Positions 52,673 through 62,365 of a stretch of DNA of 64,000 nucleotides are shown in pieces; position 1 is the first letter of the stretch; each line of letters opens with the position of its first letter. The notes under the pieces are model-generated. The model did not search any database and was not told the DNA's origin. It saw nothing but the letters and a program-made list of their open reading frames with translations. Both the position numbers and the translations under genes were made by a program. The stretch comes from Fontisubflavum oceani. GTDB taxonomy: Bacteria; Pseudomonadota; Alphaproteobacteria; Rhodobacterales; Rhodobacteraceae. The DNA is taken from NCBI RefSeq assembly GCF_030407165.1, contig NZ_CP129111.1:3224001-3288000 (forward strand), given 5' to 3'.

Positions 52673-53767
52673 TTAACCGACGTGAAAGAGCGTTGCGAAC
52701 AGCTTTGGATCCAGACTATCGGCTGCGAAGCTGTCCCCTTCGGTCAAAACGCTCACCGCATCATGGCTGTGCAGGCTTTCTTGATGGCTGGCCACCACAC
52801 GGAAATCCTTGATCCGCGCATCCGCTTGGAATTGCTCGGCAAAGAGCCGCGCCGCGTCTTCGACAAAGATTGGATTGGCCGCGTTCAACTCGGCAAAGGC
52901 CTGCTCATCTTCGCGCTTGACCATCACCTGAGTTTCGGTCGGCACGGCGGTGCGGGCCATGTCGATGATGTCTTCGAACCACAGGCAGTTCTCGGCGCAA
53001 TTCACCTCCACCGACAGTCGCGCAACTGAGCGCTGCGAATGTGGTGTGGCGAGTTGGTTCCGGGTCGTCCTGGCATGTTCGGCAAGTTCGAGAGAACAGG
53101 GACAAGTCGAAGAATACACATAGTCCAAATGGACGATCTTCTTGCGCACCCCGGCCTTCTCAACCAGTTCCAGGGCAATATCGTAATACTGATAACCGGC
53201 GAGGCCGGAGCGCAGGCTTTCGACCTTCATCGGAAAGCTCAGGCGCATTTGAATGCGGGCATCGAAGCTTTCCAGATCGGCCTTGTAGTCATCCAGCGCG
53301 GCCTCGATCACCTCAAAACTGAAGGTGCGCTCCGCATGGGCATAGAAGGACCGCATGATGCGGCTCATATTGATGCCCTTCTTCTCCGCCTCCAGGCTCA
53401 CCGTGCCAGTGACCGAGGTTTCGAGAGTCAGGTCGCCATTATCCCGCGTGTGATACCGAAGCGGCAGGCGGAAATTCGAAATCCCCACATGCTGGATTTG
53501 CCGGTTCGCCCCTTTGATGAGCGAGGCTGGGCCGTTCTGAAGATCCGGCAGCGATGCTTTGTAAGCGGCATCCACTTTGAAATCGGCCGGATAGTCACGC
53601 GCAAAATCGGGATAGCCCTCGGATGTCAGAAGCTCTGCCGCCGCAGGATGCAGGGCCGCCACTTCTTCCTTCCCCGCGGTCTCGGCCCAGGCTTTCAACA
53701 CGCGAAGCGCGTCAGCGGCCTCCTCGCGGCTTGGTCCATCCGAGGTCGGTGTGACAAAGACATTCAT
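52673..53767 (-). CDS. folE2: GTP cyclohydrolase FolE2 (type IB)
   Basis: 364 residues from ATG 53767 (MNVFVTPTSDGPSREEAADA). It converts GTP to 7,8-dihydroneopterin triphosphate for folate and related cofactors. Motifs: GISNFRLPLRY, the catalytic Cys in YVYSSTCPCSLELAEHA, and the RNQLATPHSQRSVARLSVEV region. The FolE2 length (300-365) fits. An imperfect dyad CTTGA-TC-TCAAG at 53832-53843 lies in its promoter. FolE2 is often induced by zinc limitation through Zur; I see no clear Zur site here. Confidence 0.93.
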   Translation of the reverse strand: MNVFVTPTSDGPSREEAADALRVLKAWAETAGKEEVAALHPAAAELLTSEGYPDFARDYPADFKVDAAYKASLPDLQNGPASLIKGANRQIQHVGISNFRLPLRYHTRDNGDLTLETSVTGTVSLEAEKKGINMSRIMRSFYAHAERTFSFEVIEAALDDYKADLESFDARIQMRLSFPMKVESLRSGLAGYQYYDIALELVEKAGVRKKIVHLDYVYSSTCPCSLELAEHARTTRNQLATPHSQRSVARLSVEVNCAENCLWFEDIIDMARTAVPTETQVMVKREDEQAFAELNAANPIFVEDAARLFAEQFQADARIKDFRVVASHQESLHSHDAVSVLTEGDSFAADSLDPKLFATLFHVG

Positions 53768-53909
53768 GTGAGGCCCCTTTGCGCCCTGCTCCGGCCTCAG
53801 CATATGGGCCAAATGCAGAATTATTCAAATACTTGATCTCAAGAAAGGATACGCAGGCCGGGGCAAGCCGGATCATCGCGCCGCGAAAAAACTGGCTCAG
53901 GGCGCGGGT

Positions 53910-54643
53910 TTAGCCGCGATATCGCGTCACAAAGGCGTGCAGCATCTTTTCCGGCACCGTTACATCCTCAGCCCGGCACGCGGCCTTCAATGCCTCTGCC
54001 TCATCCGGCGCGAAATAGCCCCGATCTTTGTAAATCTCGATCCGCGTGGCGAAGCTTTCGCCATTGGCTTCGGGGTGGAATTGCGTGGCATAGACATTTT
54101 GACCCGCCCGGATCATCTGAAACGGGCATGGGCCAGAGCTGGCCAGATGTGCCGCGCCGGGCGGAAGGGCTTGCACGGCCTCTTTGTGACCAACGAAGGC
54201 TTTGAACGAACGTGGTAAATCCGTCATGAGCGGGTCGCTCACTCCGTCCACGGTCAGCGCGCAGTCGACCGCGCCAATCGGCTCACCATAGCGCGCTTTG
54301 CTGACCTCGCCGCCCAGATGTTTTGCCAAGATGCCTAGACCATAGCAGCAGCCCATAAACGGCATGTCGCGGGCCGTGATCTCGGGCATGAGCGATAGGA
54401 TATCCGCCTCGATCCGCGCTTCCAGCGGGTCTTTTCCTCGGGCGCGTCGCTAACGCAGCCCGGGCCACCGCCGACAATCACGCCGCTGTAATCCTCAAGC
54501 TGCATCGCCGGAAGTGTCTGCTGATCCAGCCGGATGCGTCGGGTCTCCGCTTCGGCGATCCCACCACGCGCCAGAAGCGCGTGATATTCTTCATCCGCAG
54601 CCTCGTCTTCAGGGCGGAGTTGGATGACCAGAAACGGTTTCAT
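53910..54643 (-). CDS. Class I glutamine amidotransferase-like protein, frame broken once
   Basis: About 244 residues when one lost base near 54431 is restored (EEKDPLEARIEADILSLMPE). N-terminus MKPFLVIQLRPEDEAADEEY. The nucleophile elbow GCCYGLG and the YATQFHPEANGE His-x-Glu are present, as in GuaA-type GATase domains. Substrate unknown. The start overlaps the metZ stop by four bases (ATGA), so it is the second gene of the metZ transcript. Confidence 0.83.
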
Positions 54644-55832
54644 ACACGCTCTATGGCTTGGGTGAGATCGTCGAGCAAGTCTTGCACATCTTCTAACCCG
54701 ACACTCAGACGCAAAACCCCATCGCTGATCCCGAGGGCGGCGCGTTGCTCTTCTGTCAACCGTTGATGGGTCGTGGTCGCGGGATGGGTGATGATCGATT
54801 TGGCATCGCCCAGATTGTTGGAAATGGTCACAATCTCCAGCGCGTTCAGCAACCGGAACGCCGCCTCACGCCCCCTTCAACCTCCAGAGCAAGGACGGTG
54901 CCGCCCTGCTCCATCTGCCGACTGGCCAGCGCATGTTGCGGATGGCTGGCAAGCCCGGGGTAGAGCACCCGTTTCAAGCCCGGCATGCCTTCGAGGCCTT
55001 TTGCAAGGGCCAAGGCGCTGGCGGCCTGCGCACGGCAACGGAGGTCGACGGTTTCAAGCGATTTCAGCATCACCCAGGCGTTGAACGGCGACATCGAGCC
55101 GCCGGTATGTTTCAGATAGGGTTCCGCCGTTTTGCGGATGAACTCACGACTGCCACAGATCACGCCGCCCAGAACCCGGCCCTGCCCGTCGATATGTTTG
55201 GTCGCGGAATAGACGACGACATCGGCGCCAAGACCCACGGTGTCTTGGAACACCGGCGTGGCAAAGACATTATCGACGATCACCAAAGCCCCGGCCGCAT
55301 GGGCGATCTCGGCCACGGCGGCGATGTCGATCACTTCCAAAACCGGGTTCGAGATCGACTCGAAAAACACCGCTTTCGTCTCGGGCCGGACGGCGGCTTT
55401 CCACTGATCCAGATCGGTGCCGTCAACGAAGGTCACCTCGACGCCATAGCGCGTCAGAACCTCCTCAAGGATGTAAAGACAAGAGCCAAACAGCGCCCGT
55501 GCGCTGACCACGTGATCGCCCGCCTTCAACATCGAGGTGATTGCGCCGTTGACCGCCGCCATGCCGCTGGCCGTCGCAAAGGCGTCTTCGGTGCCTTCCA
55601 GCGCGGCGATCCGCTCTTCAAACATCCGGACCGTCGGGTTGCCATAGCGGGCATAGATGAATTCATCCTCGCCCGCCTCGATAAACCGCGCCTCGGCTTG
55701 TTCGGCGGTCTCGTAAACGAAGCCTTGGGTCAGGAACAGCGCCTCACTAACCTCGCCATATTGGCTGCGCCGGGTGCCGGCATGCACGGCGCGGGTTCGG
55801 GGGGTCCAACGGCGCCCTGTGGTGTCTTTCAT
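54640..55832 (-). CDS. metZ: O-succinylhomoserine sulfhydrylase MetZ, frame broken once
   Basis: About 397 residues after restoring one lost base in the C run 54871-54875 (continuing GGREAAFRLLNALEIVTISN). A PLP enzyme of the Cys/Met metabolism family making homocysteine from O-succinylhomoserine and sulfide. PLP lysine K212 is in YSATKHIDGQGRVLGG; other signatures are EFIYARYGNPTVRMFEERIA and NPVLEVIDIAAVA. The gene is preceded by a SAM-II riboswitch and terminator, which confirms methionine control. The break is probably a sequence error. Confidence 0.92.
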
Positions 55833-55860
55833 CGTCTCATCTCCATGCGCGTCCGGGCAT

Positions 55861-55890
55861 AAAAAGACCCCGGACCTGGGGTGGCCGGGG
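55861..55890 (-). terminator. Riboswitch-linked intrinsic terminator before metZ
   Basis: On the minus strand CCCCGG...CCGGGG forms a GC stem followed by TCTTTTT. It lies 28 bases 3' of the SAM-II aptamer and about 30 bases before the metZ start, so folding of the aptamer could decide whether transcription continues into metZ. Confidence 0.85.
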
Positions 55891-55918
55891 CGCGCATCTC
55901 ATCAAAAGCACCTTCGAC

Positions 55919-55972
55919 CTCTTTAGCGGGATGTTTTACGTGGCCCGCAATCCGGTAAACAAATCGCCACGA
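55919..55972 (-). promoter_or_regulatory. SAM-II riboswitch (metZ leader)
   Basis: Read on the minus strand, the region has the SAM-II layout: TCGTGGCGATTTG, then ACCGGATTGC, then GGCCACGTAAAAC and GCTAAAGAGG. The pairing CGTGG/CCACG forms P1, and the conserved GATTTG, ATTGC and GCTAAAG blocks that make the pseudoknot and bind S-adenosylmethionine are all present. SAM-II elements precede met genes mainly in Alphaproteobacteria. Its position upstream of metZ fits methionine feedback control. Confidence 0.92.
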
Positions 55973-56127
55973 CAGGTGGATTAGGCCGCACCAACGGTTT
56001 GGTCAAGCCGCAATCCACGGGCTGTCATCTTGGCTTCATGTGGGCGTCACTCATCTGTCGCTTCGATGTCACCTAAATGTTGCGGACAGGTTTTATCCAC
56101 ACCCCAAACCTTGTGGGGGGTCGTGCC

Positions 56128-57030
56128 ATGCCCGTTCTCGCTTTGAATGCTCAGGATGCCCAGATAGACTCGCCGGATGCGCTCCAGTCCACCTTGGCAG
56201 ATCGGGCTACGAACGAGACTGTCACCCTCATGGTGCATGGCTATCGGTTCTGTCCGTTCAGCGCCCGGGACAATCCGCATCATCATATTCTGTCGCTGAC
56301 ACCCCAGGCCACGTGTTGGAAGGCCGTAAGTTGGCCACGACATTTGCATCTCAATCGGCCCGGCGCGGGGCTGGGCATCGCTTTCGGCTGGCCGGCGCGG
56401 GGGCGTCTGGCGGAAGTCGCAGCTCATGCGTTTCTGGCCGGCGACGCTCTTGCCCAGGCCATTCGTATCATCCGGGATGTCCGGCCCGACCTGAAAATCA
56501 ACCTGATGGCTCATTCGCTCGGCGCGCGGGTTGCTCTGGCGGCATTGGCGGCATCGGCACCCGGCGCTGTCCGGCAAATGGTCCTGCTCTCAGGCGCGGA
56601 GTATCGCAGCATTGCTGCCGCCGCCATCGCGGGCAAAGGCGCGCGGATTTTGAATGTCGCGAGCGGCGAAAACGCAATGTTTGATGCTTTGTTTCGCGCC
56701 TTGATCCGCGCCCCAAGCTGGACCGATCGGCCTTTGGCTGCGGGGCTTGATCGGCCCACGCCGCGCTGGATTGATCTGGCGATTGATGCAACCGACCATC
56801 GCGCCGTGCTGACCCAGTTGGGCTTCGCCACCCGTTCGCCCAGCACCCGGATCTGCCATTGGTCGGGGTATCTCCGGCCTGGCCTGTTTCCCCTCTATCG
56901 CGGGCTCTTCGACCCGGCCAAAGATGGGCTCTTCGATCAACTTGGCGACGCCCTGCCGTCCCGCAAAACCCGGTACCGGCCGCAACTCTACGGACTTGCC
57001 AATCCCTGGCGCGGCACGGCCCGACCCTAG
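56128..57030 (+). CDS. Alpha/beta-hydrolase
   Basis: 300 residues from ATG 56128 (MPVLALNAQDAQIDSPDALQ). The oxyanion region ETVTLMVHGYRFCPF and nucleophile elbow LMAHSLGARVALAAL (GxSxG form AHSLG) are clear. The Asp/His positions are plausibly DPAKDG and the conserved His near the end. No signal. The enzyme class (lipase, esterase) cannot be told. It has a 98-bp divergent-type gap from the metZ riboswitch region. Confidence 0.82.
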   Translation: MPVLALNAQDAQIDSPDALQSTLADRATNETVTLMVHGYRFCPFSARDNPHHHILSLTPQATCWKAVSWPRHLHLNRPGAGLGIAFGWPARGRLAEVAAHAFLAGDALAQAIRIIRDVRPDLKINLMAHSLGARVALAALAASAPGAVRQMVLLSGAEYRSIAAAAIAGKGARILNVASGENAMFDALFRALIRAPSWTDRPLAAGLDRPTPRWIDLAIDATDHRAVLTQLGFATRSPSTRICHWSGYLRPGLFPLYRGLFDPAKDGLFDQLGDALPSRKTRYRPQLYGLANPWRGTARP

Positions 57031-57090
57031 ACCCTTGTTCCGTCAGACATTCTGGTTGATGCTGCCGAGCGCGCAGCAAAGGACAAGTCC

Positions 57091-57792
57091 ATGACAGCCC
57101 CAATTGATCTCTATTTCTGGCCCACGCCAAATGGCTGGAAAGTCGCTATCGCCCTGGAGGAGATGGACCTGCCCTATAAGCTGAACCTCATCGACATTGG
57201 CGCGGGCGATCAATTTGCGCCGGAGTTCCTCAAAATCTCGCCAAACAATCGTATGCCCGCGATTGTCGATCCAGATGGTCCCGACGGTGCGCCAATCTCG
57301 ATCTTCGAGTCTGGCGCAATCCTGCAATATCTGGCCCGCAAAACCGGCCGGTTCGGCGGCCCGACCGAGCGCGACCGGATCACCGTCGATCAATGGCTGA
57401 TGTGGCAGATGGGTGGCGTCGGGCCGATGGCGGGCCAGGCGCATCATTTTCTGAAATACGCGCCCAATATGGAGCCGCCGAACGACCTGCCTTATGCAAA
57501 AAACCGATATCGCGGCGAAACGGGGCGCCTCTATCGTGTCCTGAACACACAACTGGCTGATAATGAATTTGTCGCGGGCGATTTCTATTCCATCGCGGAT
57601 ATGGCGATTTGGCCTTGGGCCAGCCTATGGGAAGGCCAGCAGCAAACGCTGGACGACAAACCACACATGGCGCGATGGCTCGACATGATGGCCGCGCGTC
57701 CTGGCGTGCAACGCGGGCGGGCGCTTGCCGCAGAGAAGCGCGGCGAGACCCATGACAAGGCCGCGCAAGACAGGCTTTTCAAACAGAAGTGA
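57091..57792 (+). CDS. Glutathione S-transferase (YfcG/Nu-like)
   Basis: 233 residues. The N-terminal thioredoxin-like domain has LYFWPTPNGWKVAIALEEMD, NNRMPAIVD and the ESGAILQYLA glutathione-binding SNAIL-type motif. The C-terminal helical domain has DNEFVAGDFYSIADMAIWPW (N-capping box). The TPNGWKV region is typical of YfcG/Nu-class enzymes with disulfide reductase activity. It is cytoplasmic and monocistronic. Confidence 0.92.
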   Translation: MTAPIDLYFWPTPNGWKVAIALEEMDLPYKLNLIDIGAGDQFAPEFLKISPNNRMPAIVDPDGPDGAPISIFESGAILQYLARKTGRFGGPTERDRITVDQWLMWQMGGVGPMAGQAHHFLKYAPNMEPPNDLPYAKNRYRGETGRLYRVLNTQLADNEFVAGDFYSIADMAIWPWASLWEGQQQTLDDKPHMARWLDMMAARPGVQRGRALAAEKRGETHDKAAQDRLFKQK

Positions 57793-57952
57793 CGGGGAAA
57801 ATGCGCGCGCCACTCCCCACCGATAAGCGCCCAAGCCCAATCCCTGTTGAGGTTACCACGCGGCAGTGCGGCGTTTGCGGTCACAGGATCACCGGTCATG
57901 TCTAGTTTTTGTCATGCGAAATGCCTATTCTGTTGATCGAAAGGGGTCTTTT

Positions 57953-58042
57953 ATGAGCCTAGAAACCATACGCGGCGTGGCCTTTGCGGCCTTGTTGATC
58001 ATCATCGTGATGTCCGTCTTTGGCGGGTTTGGAGGGCTGTAG
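57953..58042 (+). CDS. 29-residue single-helix membrane peptide
   Basis: MSLETIRGVAFAALLIIIVM-SVFGGFGGL, one transmembrane helix from about residue 8 to 23 and a glycine-rich end. A ribosome site GAAAGGGG lies ahead of the ATG at 57953. The stop is followed without a gap by the XpaC start at 58043, so the peptide is coupled to it. Found directly from the sequence; too short for gene finders. Its fixed position at the front of the XpaC/TelA operon suggests it is a real component. Confidence 0.65.
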   Translation: MSLETIRGVAFAALLIIIVMSVFGGFGGL

Positions 58043-58966
58043 ATGGCCAAGCGTTACGGTGGAGAGTTCAGCCCACAGGGCGAGAGCAGCCGCGAGAGCG
58101 TGACTGCGCCGCCTGCGCGCCCGCTGGAGGCGAGCTTCAAAGGCCGTGCGCCTGCCCGGCACGGCGCTAAGATCAATCTGCTGTTTATCGCGCCGCTTGG
58201 CGTGTTTCTCACCGCGTTCTTTCAACCGACTGTTGCGATGGTCACCGATCTGGCGGGCGGCGCCGTCTTGCTTTTGGCGGCGTGGTTGCTGCGCGACGGC
58301 ATCCGCGCCGAAGATGCCTATAATGAGCGCAAAGTTGCGCGGCGTCCCGCGATCCCCCGGAAAATCTTCGCCAGCATTCTGACGGGCGTCGGCGTCGGGC
58401 TTTTGGTCTTTGGTGGTCAATGGAATCTCGCAACAGCACTGATTGCGGGAGCTATCTCCAGCGCGCTTCATCTGTTCATCTTCCAGCCCGATCCGATGAA
58501 AGACAAAGGGCTAGACGGGGTCGATCAGTTCCAGACCAACCGGGTCGCCCGCAAGATCGAAGAGGCCGAGACCGTGCTGGAAGCGATGAAAGATGCCATC
58601 CACCGCGCCCGGGATCGACAGTTGGAGGCCCGCGTCGATGGGTTTCAGGCCACCGTGCGCGAGATGTTTCGCACGGTCGAAGACGATCCGCGCGATTTGA
58701 CCGGGGCCCGCAAATATCTCGGCGTCTATCTGCAAGGCGCCCGCGATGCGACAGTGAAGTTTGCCGATATCTATGGCCGCGGGCGCGACCCGCAGGTGCG
58801 TGCCGATTACGTGACGTTGTTAGACGATTTGGAAACCAATTTTTCCGCCCGCACTCAGAGGATGCTGCTTGATGATCGCAGTGATCTGGATGTGGAAATT
58901 GAGGTCCTCAGGGACCGCTTGAACCGCGACAATCTAATTCATGAGCGAGGACAGACCCATGAGTGA
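58043..58966 (+). CDS. XpaC-type (5-bromo-4-chloroindolyl phosphate hydrolysis) membrane protein
   Basis: 307 residues. A basic cytoplasmic N-terminus, two hairpin pairs of membrane helices (INLLFIAPLGVFLTAFF to VLLLAAWLL; KIFASILTGVGVGLLVFGGQ to ISSALHLFIFQP), then a soluble helical domain of 160 residues (FQTNRVARKIEEAETVLEAM). This is the XpaC family, whose name is historical. It accompanies TelA in stress and phage-shock-like clusters. It overlaps telA by eight bases. Confidence 0.85.
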   Translation: MAKRYGGEFSPQGESSRESVTAPPARPLEASFKGRAPARHGAKINLLFIAPLGVFLTAFFQPTVAMVTDLAGGAVLLLAAWLLRDGIRAEDAYNERKVARRPAIPRKIFASILTGVGVGLLVFGGQWNLATALIAGAISSALHLFIFQPDPMKDKGLDGVDQFQTNRVARKIEEAETVLEAMKDAIHRARDRQLEARVDGFQATVREMFRTVEDDPRDLTGARKYLGVYLQGARDATVKFADIYGRGRDPQVRADYVTLLDDLETNFSARTQRMLLDDRSDLDVEIEVLRDRLNRDNLIHERGQTHE

Positions 58967-60154
58967 CACCATCCGGCAACAAGCGAAGCGGCGGCCAAAA
59001 TGGTCGATGAGATCAACGCGACCGTATTGCCCGAACCCTCAACCGAGTTGGTGCCTCTGGCTGAGGCCGAACCACCGACCGCTGAAGAGATCCGCACCCG
59101 GATGGCCGAGATCGACATGAGCGACACGAACTCCATCGTGAGTTTCGGCTCCAACGCGCAGGCCGAGTTGCAAACGATCTCTCAGGCCATGTTGCAAGGA
59201 GTGAAAAACAAAGACGTTGGCCCGGCGGGCAACAGCCTGCGCGATATTGTGGGCACGATCCGCGGCTTCTCGGTTGATGAGTTGGACCCGAACCGTAAGC
59301 AAAGCTGGTGGGAGCGGCTTTTTGGTAAGGCCAAGCCAATCCATGATTTCATGGCAAAATACGAAGATGTGCAGGGCCAGATCGACAAGATCACCGATGA
59401 GTTGCTCGCCCATGAGCACACCCTGATGAAAGACATCAAATCACTCGACCAACTCTATGACAAAACGCTCGCCTTCTATGATGAGTTGGCGCTCTACATC
59501 ACCGCGGGTGAGGAAAAGCTGAAGGTCCTGGATGAGGAAGAGATTCCCGCCAAGGAGGCCGAGGTTCAGGCCGCACCCGAGAACGATCAGGTGATGAAGG
59601 CGCAGGAGTTGCGCGATCTGCGCGCCGCCCGCGACGACCTGGAACGCCGGGTGCATGACCTGAAACTGACCCGTCAGGTAACGATGCAGTCCCTGCCCTC
59701 GATCCGGCTGGTGCAGGAGAATGACAAATCGCTGGTGACCAAGATCAACTCGACACTCGTTAACACCGTGCCGCTTTGGGAAACCCAATTGGCGCAAGCC
59801 GTGACGATCCAGCGCTCGACAGAGGCCGCCAAAGCGGTGCGCGAGGCCAATGACCTGACCAATGAACTTCTGACGTCCAATGCCGCGAACCTGCGCGAGA
59901 GCAATCGCATGGTGCGCGAAGAGATGGAGCGCGGTGTCTTCGACATCGAAGCGGTGAAACAGGCCAATGCCGAATTGATCGCGACGATTGAGGAAAGCCT
60001 CGCCATCGCCGATGAAGGCAAAGCGCGCCGTGCCGCCGCCGAGGTGGAAATGCAGAAGATGGAGAGCGAACTGCGCGATACGCTTGCCGCCGCCAGCGCG
60101 CGGGGCGATGGCACCGGCAGCAATGTGGGCGGTGCCGTAAACCCAGCGGGCTAA
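58959..60154 (+). CDS. telA: Toxic anion resistance protein TelA (KlaA) family, frame broken once near the start
   Basis: About 398 residues from ATG 58959 (MSDTIRQQAEAAAKMVDEIN) if one base lost near 58984 is restored. The next ATG, 59000, would give 384 residues without any correction. The family is almost all coiled-coil and helical: GSNAQAELQTISQAMLQGVK, WWERLFGKAKPIHDFMAKY, LYITAGEEKLKVLDEEEIPA, LVTKINSTLVNTVPLWETQL. TelA proteins act in tellurite, antibiotic and phage-like membrane stress. Overlap with the upstream XpaC gene fits an operon. Confidence 0.88.
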
Positions 60155-60183
60155 GAGCCCAACGACAGGCATAGGAACGGGGC

Positions 60184-61134
60184 ATGGCGATAGGTAACGG
60201 CCGAATCTGGACCGGGATGGTTGCAGCGCTCGCTTTGGCGGGGTGCGACCTCTTGGACCCGGGCGAGCCACCGCAGCGCCCCGTTCCGCGCGACGTGTCC
60301 GAGGCAGCCCAGATCCCCGAGCCCTCGCCCGAGAGCCAGTCTTTCGCGCGCTACTATGCCAGCGTGCAGCAACGGCTGGTTTCCGACGGTCTTTTGCGCA
60401 CCGACGGTGGCGGCCCCGACACACCAATCACCACCCGCAATCTGGTGGCGAATTTCGAGCGCATCGCCCTTTTTGACGAATATACGCTCACCAATGGGCG
60501 CTTCATACAGCAGCAAACGCCGTCGCAACTGCGCCGTTGGCAGGGGCCTGTTCGTTTGCAAGCGCATTTCGGCGCCTCGGTCCCCGAAGCCACGCGCGAC
60601 CGAGATCGGTCGATCTTGGGCACCTATGCCACACGGCTGGCGCGGGTCACCGGGCATCCGATCCGCCAAGTTTCAACTGGCGGCAATTTCCACGTCCTCT
60701 ATCTCAATCGCGATGAGCAACGCGCCGCTGGCCCGGTACTCCGGCAGATTCTGCCCAGCATTGGCGATGAGACCGTGAATGAGATCACCAGCCTGCCGCG
60801 CTTCACCTTCTGCTCGGTCTATGCTTTCTCGCAAGCGGGCGACAATCCGACCTATGTGACGGCCATCGCGATCATCCGCACCGAACATCCCGACCTTCTG
60901 CGCCGATCCTGCGTACATGAAGAGGTTGCCCAAGGTCTCGGCCTGCCCAATGACAGCCCTGTCGCGCGGCCCTCAATCTTCAATGACGATGAAGAATTTG
61001 CGCTGTTAACCCGGCATGACGAATTGCTGCTCGAAATGCTCTATGACGACCGTCTGCGCCCCGGCATGTTGCCAGCCGAAGCCCGCCCTATTCTGCGGAC
61101 CCTGGCCGATGAGCTACTTGGCGGGCCGAGTTGA
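60184..61134 (+). CDS. DUF2927 lipoprotein with zincin-like motif
   Basis: 316 residues. Lipoprotein signal MAIGNGRIWTGMVAALALAG with lipobox LAGC (Cys21). The DUF2927 domain has RRSCVHEEVAQGLGLPNDSP, in which HEEVAQ resembles the HExxQ/HExxH zinc-binding helix of zincins, followed by SIFNDDEEFALLTRHDELLL. A periplasmic or outer-membrane metalloprotease is possible but unproven. It lies in the same directional block as TelA, 29 bp downstream. Confidence 0.82.
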   Translation: MAIGNGRIWTGMVAALALAGCDLLDPGEPPQRPVPRDVSEAAQIPEPSPESQSFARYYASVQQRLVSDGLLRTDGGGPDTPITTRNLVANFERIALFDEYTLTNGRFIQQQTPSQLRRWQGPVRLQAHFGASVPEATRDRDRSILGTYATRLARVTGHPIRQVSTGGNFHVLYLNRDEQRAAGPVLRQILPSIGDETVNEITSLPRFTFCSVYAFSQAGDNPTYVTAIAIIRTEHPDLLRRSCVHEEVAQGLGLPNDSPVARPSIFNDDEEFALLTRHDELLLEMLYDDRLRPGMLPAEARPILRTLADELLGGPS

Positions 61135-61166
61135 GCCGCCTAAATTGATTTCAAAGGAGACCGCTT

Positions 61167-62296
61167 ATGCCGATTTTCGATTTTCTCTCCGGCCAGTTCA
61201 TCGACGTCATCGAATGGACCGATGATACCCGCGACACGATGGTCTATCGCTTTGAGCGCCACGGCCACGAGATCAAATACGGTGCCAAGCTGACCGTGCG
61301 CGAAGGCCAAATGGCGGTCTTCATTCATGAGGGCCAATTGGCAGATGTGTTCACGCCCGGGCTCTACATGCTTGAGACGAACAATATGCCGATCATGACC
61401 TCGCTTCAGCACTGGGATCACGGCTTCAAATCGCCCTTCAAATCCGAGATCTATTTCGTTTCAACCAACCGCTTCACGGATCGAAATGGGGGACGAAAAA
61501 CCCGATCATGCTGCGCGACCCGGAATTTGGGCCGACCCGCATTCGCGCCTTTGGCACCTACACGGTCAAGGTCAAAGATGCCGCGCGCTTCATGACCGAG
61601 ATTGTCGGCACCGATGGCGAGTTCACAAAGGATGAGGTGACCTTCCAAATCCGCAACATCATCGTGCAGCAGTTTAGCCAGACGGTCGCGGGTTCCGGCA
61701 TCCCCGTGCTCGATATGGCGGCCAATACCGGCGAATTCGGGGGCCTTATCGCGCAGAAGATTTCCGAGACGATCGATCAATACGGGCTGACCCTGCCCGA
61801 GCTGTATATCGAGAACATCTCTCTGCCCCCGGCGGTGGAGGAAGCGCTCGACAAACGCACCTCCATGGGCGTGGTCGGTGATCTGAACAAATATCAGCAA
61901 TTCCAGACCGCAGAAGCGATGCGCGCGGCGGCAGAAAACCCAAGCGGCGGCGGCGGTATGGGCGCCGGGCTTGGCATGGGAATGGGCATGGCCATGGCCA
62001 ATCAGATGGCCCAATCCGGCCCTTGGGGCGCACAGCCGCAACCCCAGGCCGCACCTGCCGCGCCGCCCCCGCCGCCGGTGGAACATGTCTGGCACATCGC
62101 CGAGAACGGCGCGACCAAAGGCCCGTTTTCCAAAGCCGCCCTTGGTCGTATGGCGCAGGAGGGCGGCCTGACCCGCGAAACGCTGGTCTGGACCCAGGGG
62201 CAAGACGGTTGGATGAAAGCCGACGATGTGCAGGAACTGGCACAACTCTTCACCGTGCTACCGCCACCACCTCCGCCACCGCCGCCCGCGGGCTAA
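61167..62296 (+). CDS. SPFH/Band 7 protein with C-terminal GYF domain, frame broken once
   Basis: About 376 residues when one base lost near 61482 is restored (FTDxKWGTKNPIMLRDPEFG). The N-terminal MPIFDFLSGQFIDVIEWTDD and the MAVFIHEGQLADVFTPGLYM, NRFTD, and IGTYTVKVKDAARFMTEI-like region form a YdjI/virion-core-like SPFH domain. A glycine/methionine hinge (GGGGMGAGLGMGMGM) leads to a GYF_2-type domain VWHIAENGATKGPFSKAALG, and it ends in a Pro tail (LPPPPPPPPPPAG). No membrane helix. It should form lipid-associated oligomers. Confidence 0.86.
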
Positions 62297-62365
62297 TCGA
62301 CCCCGGGGGCCCGCAGTCCGCCCCCAACTTTAGGAAACCACCAAACCCGCCCGAGGCACGACCCC

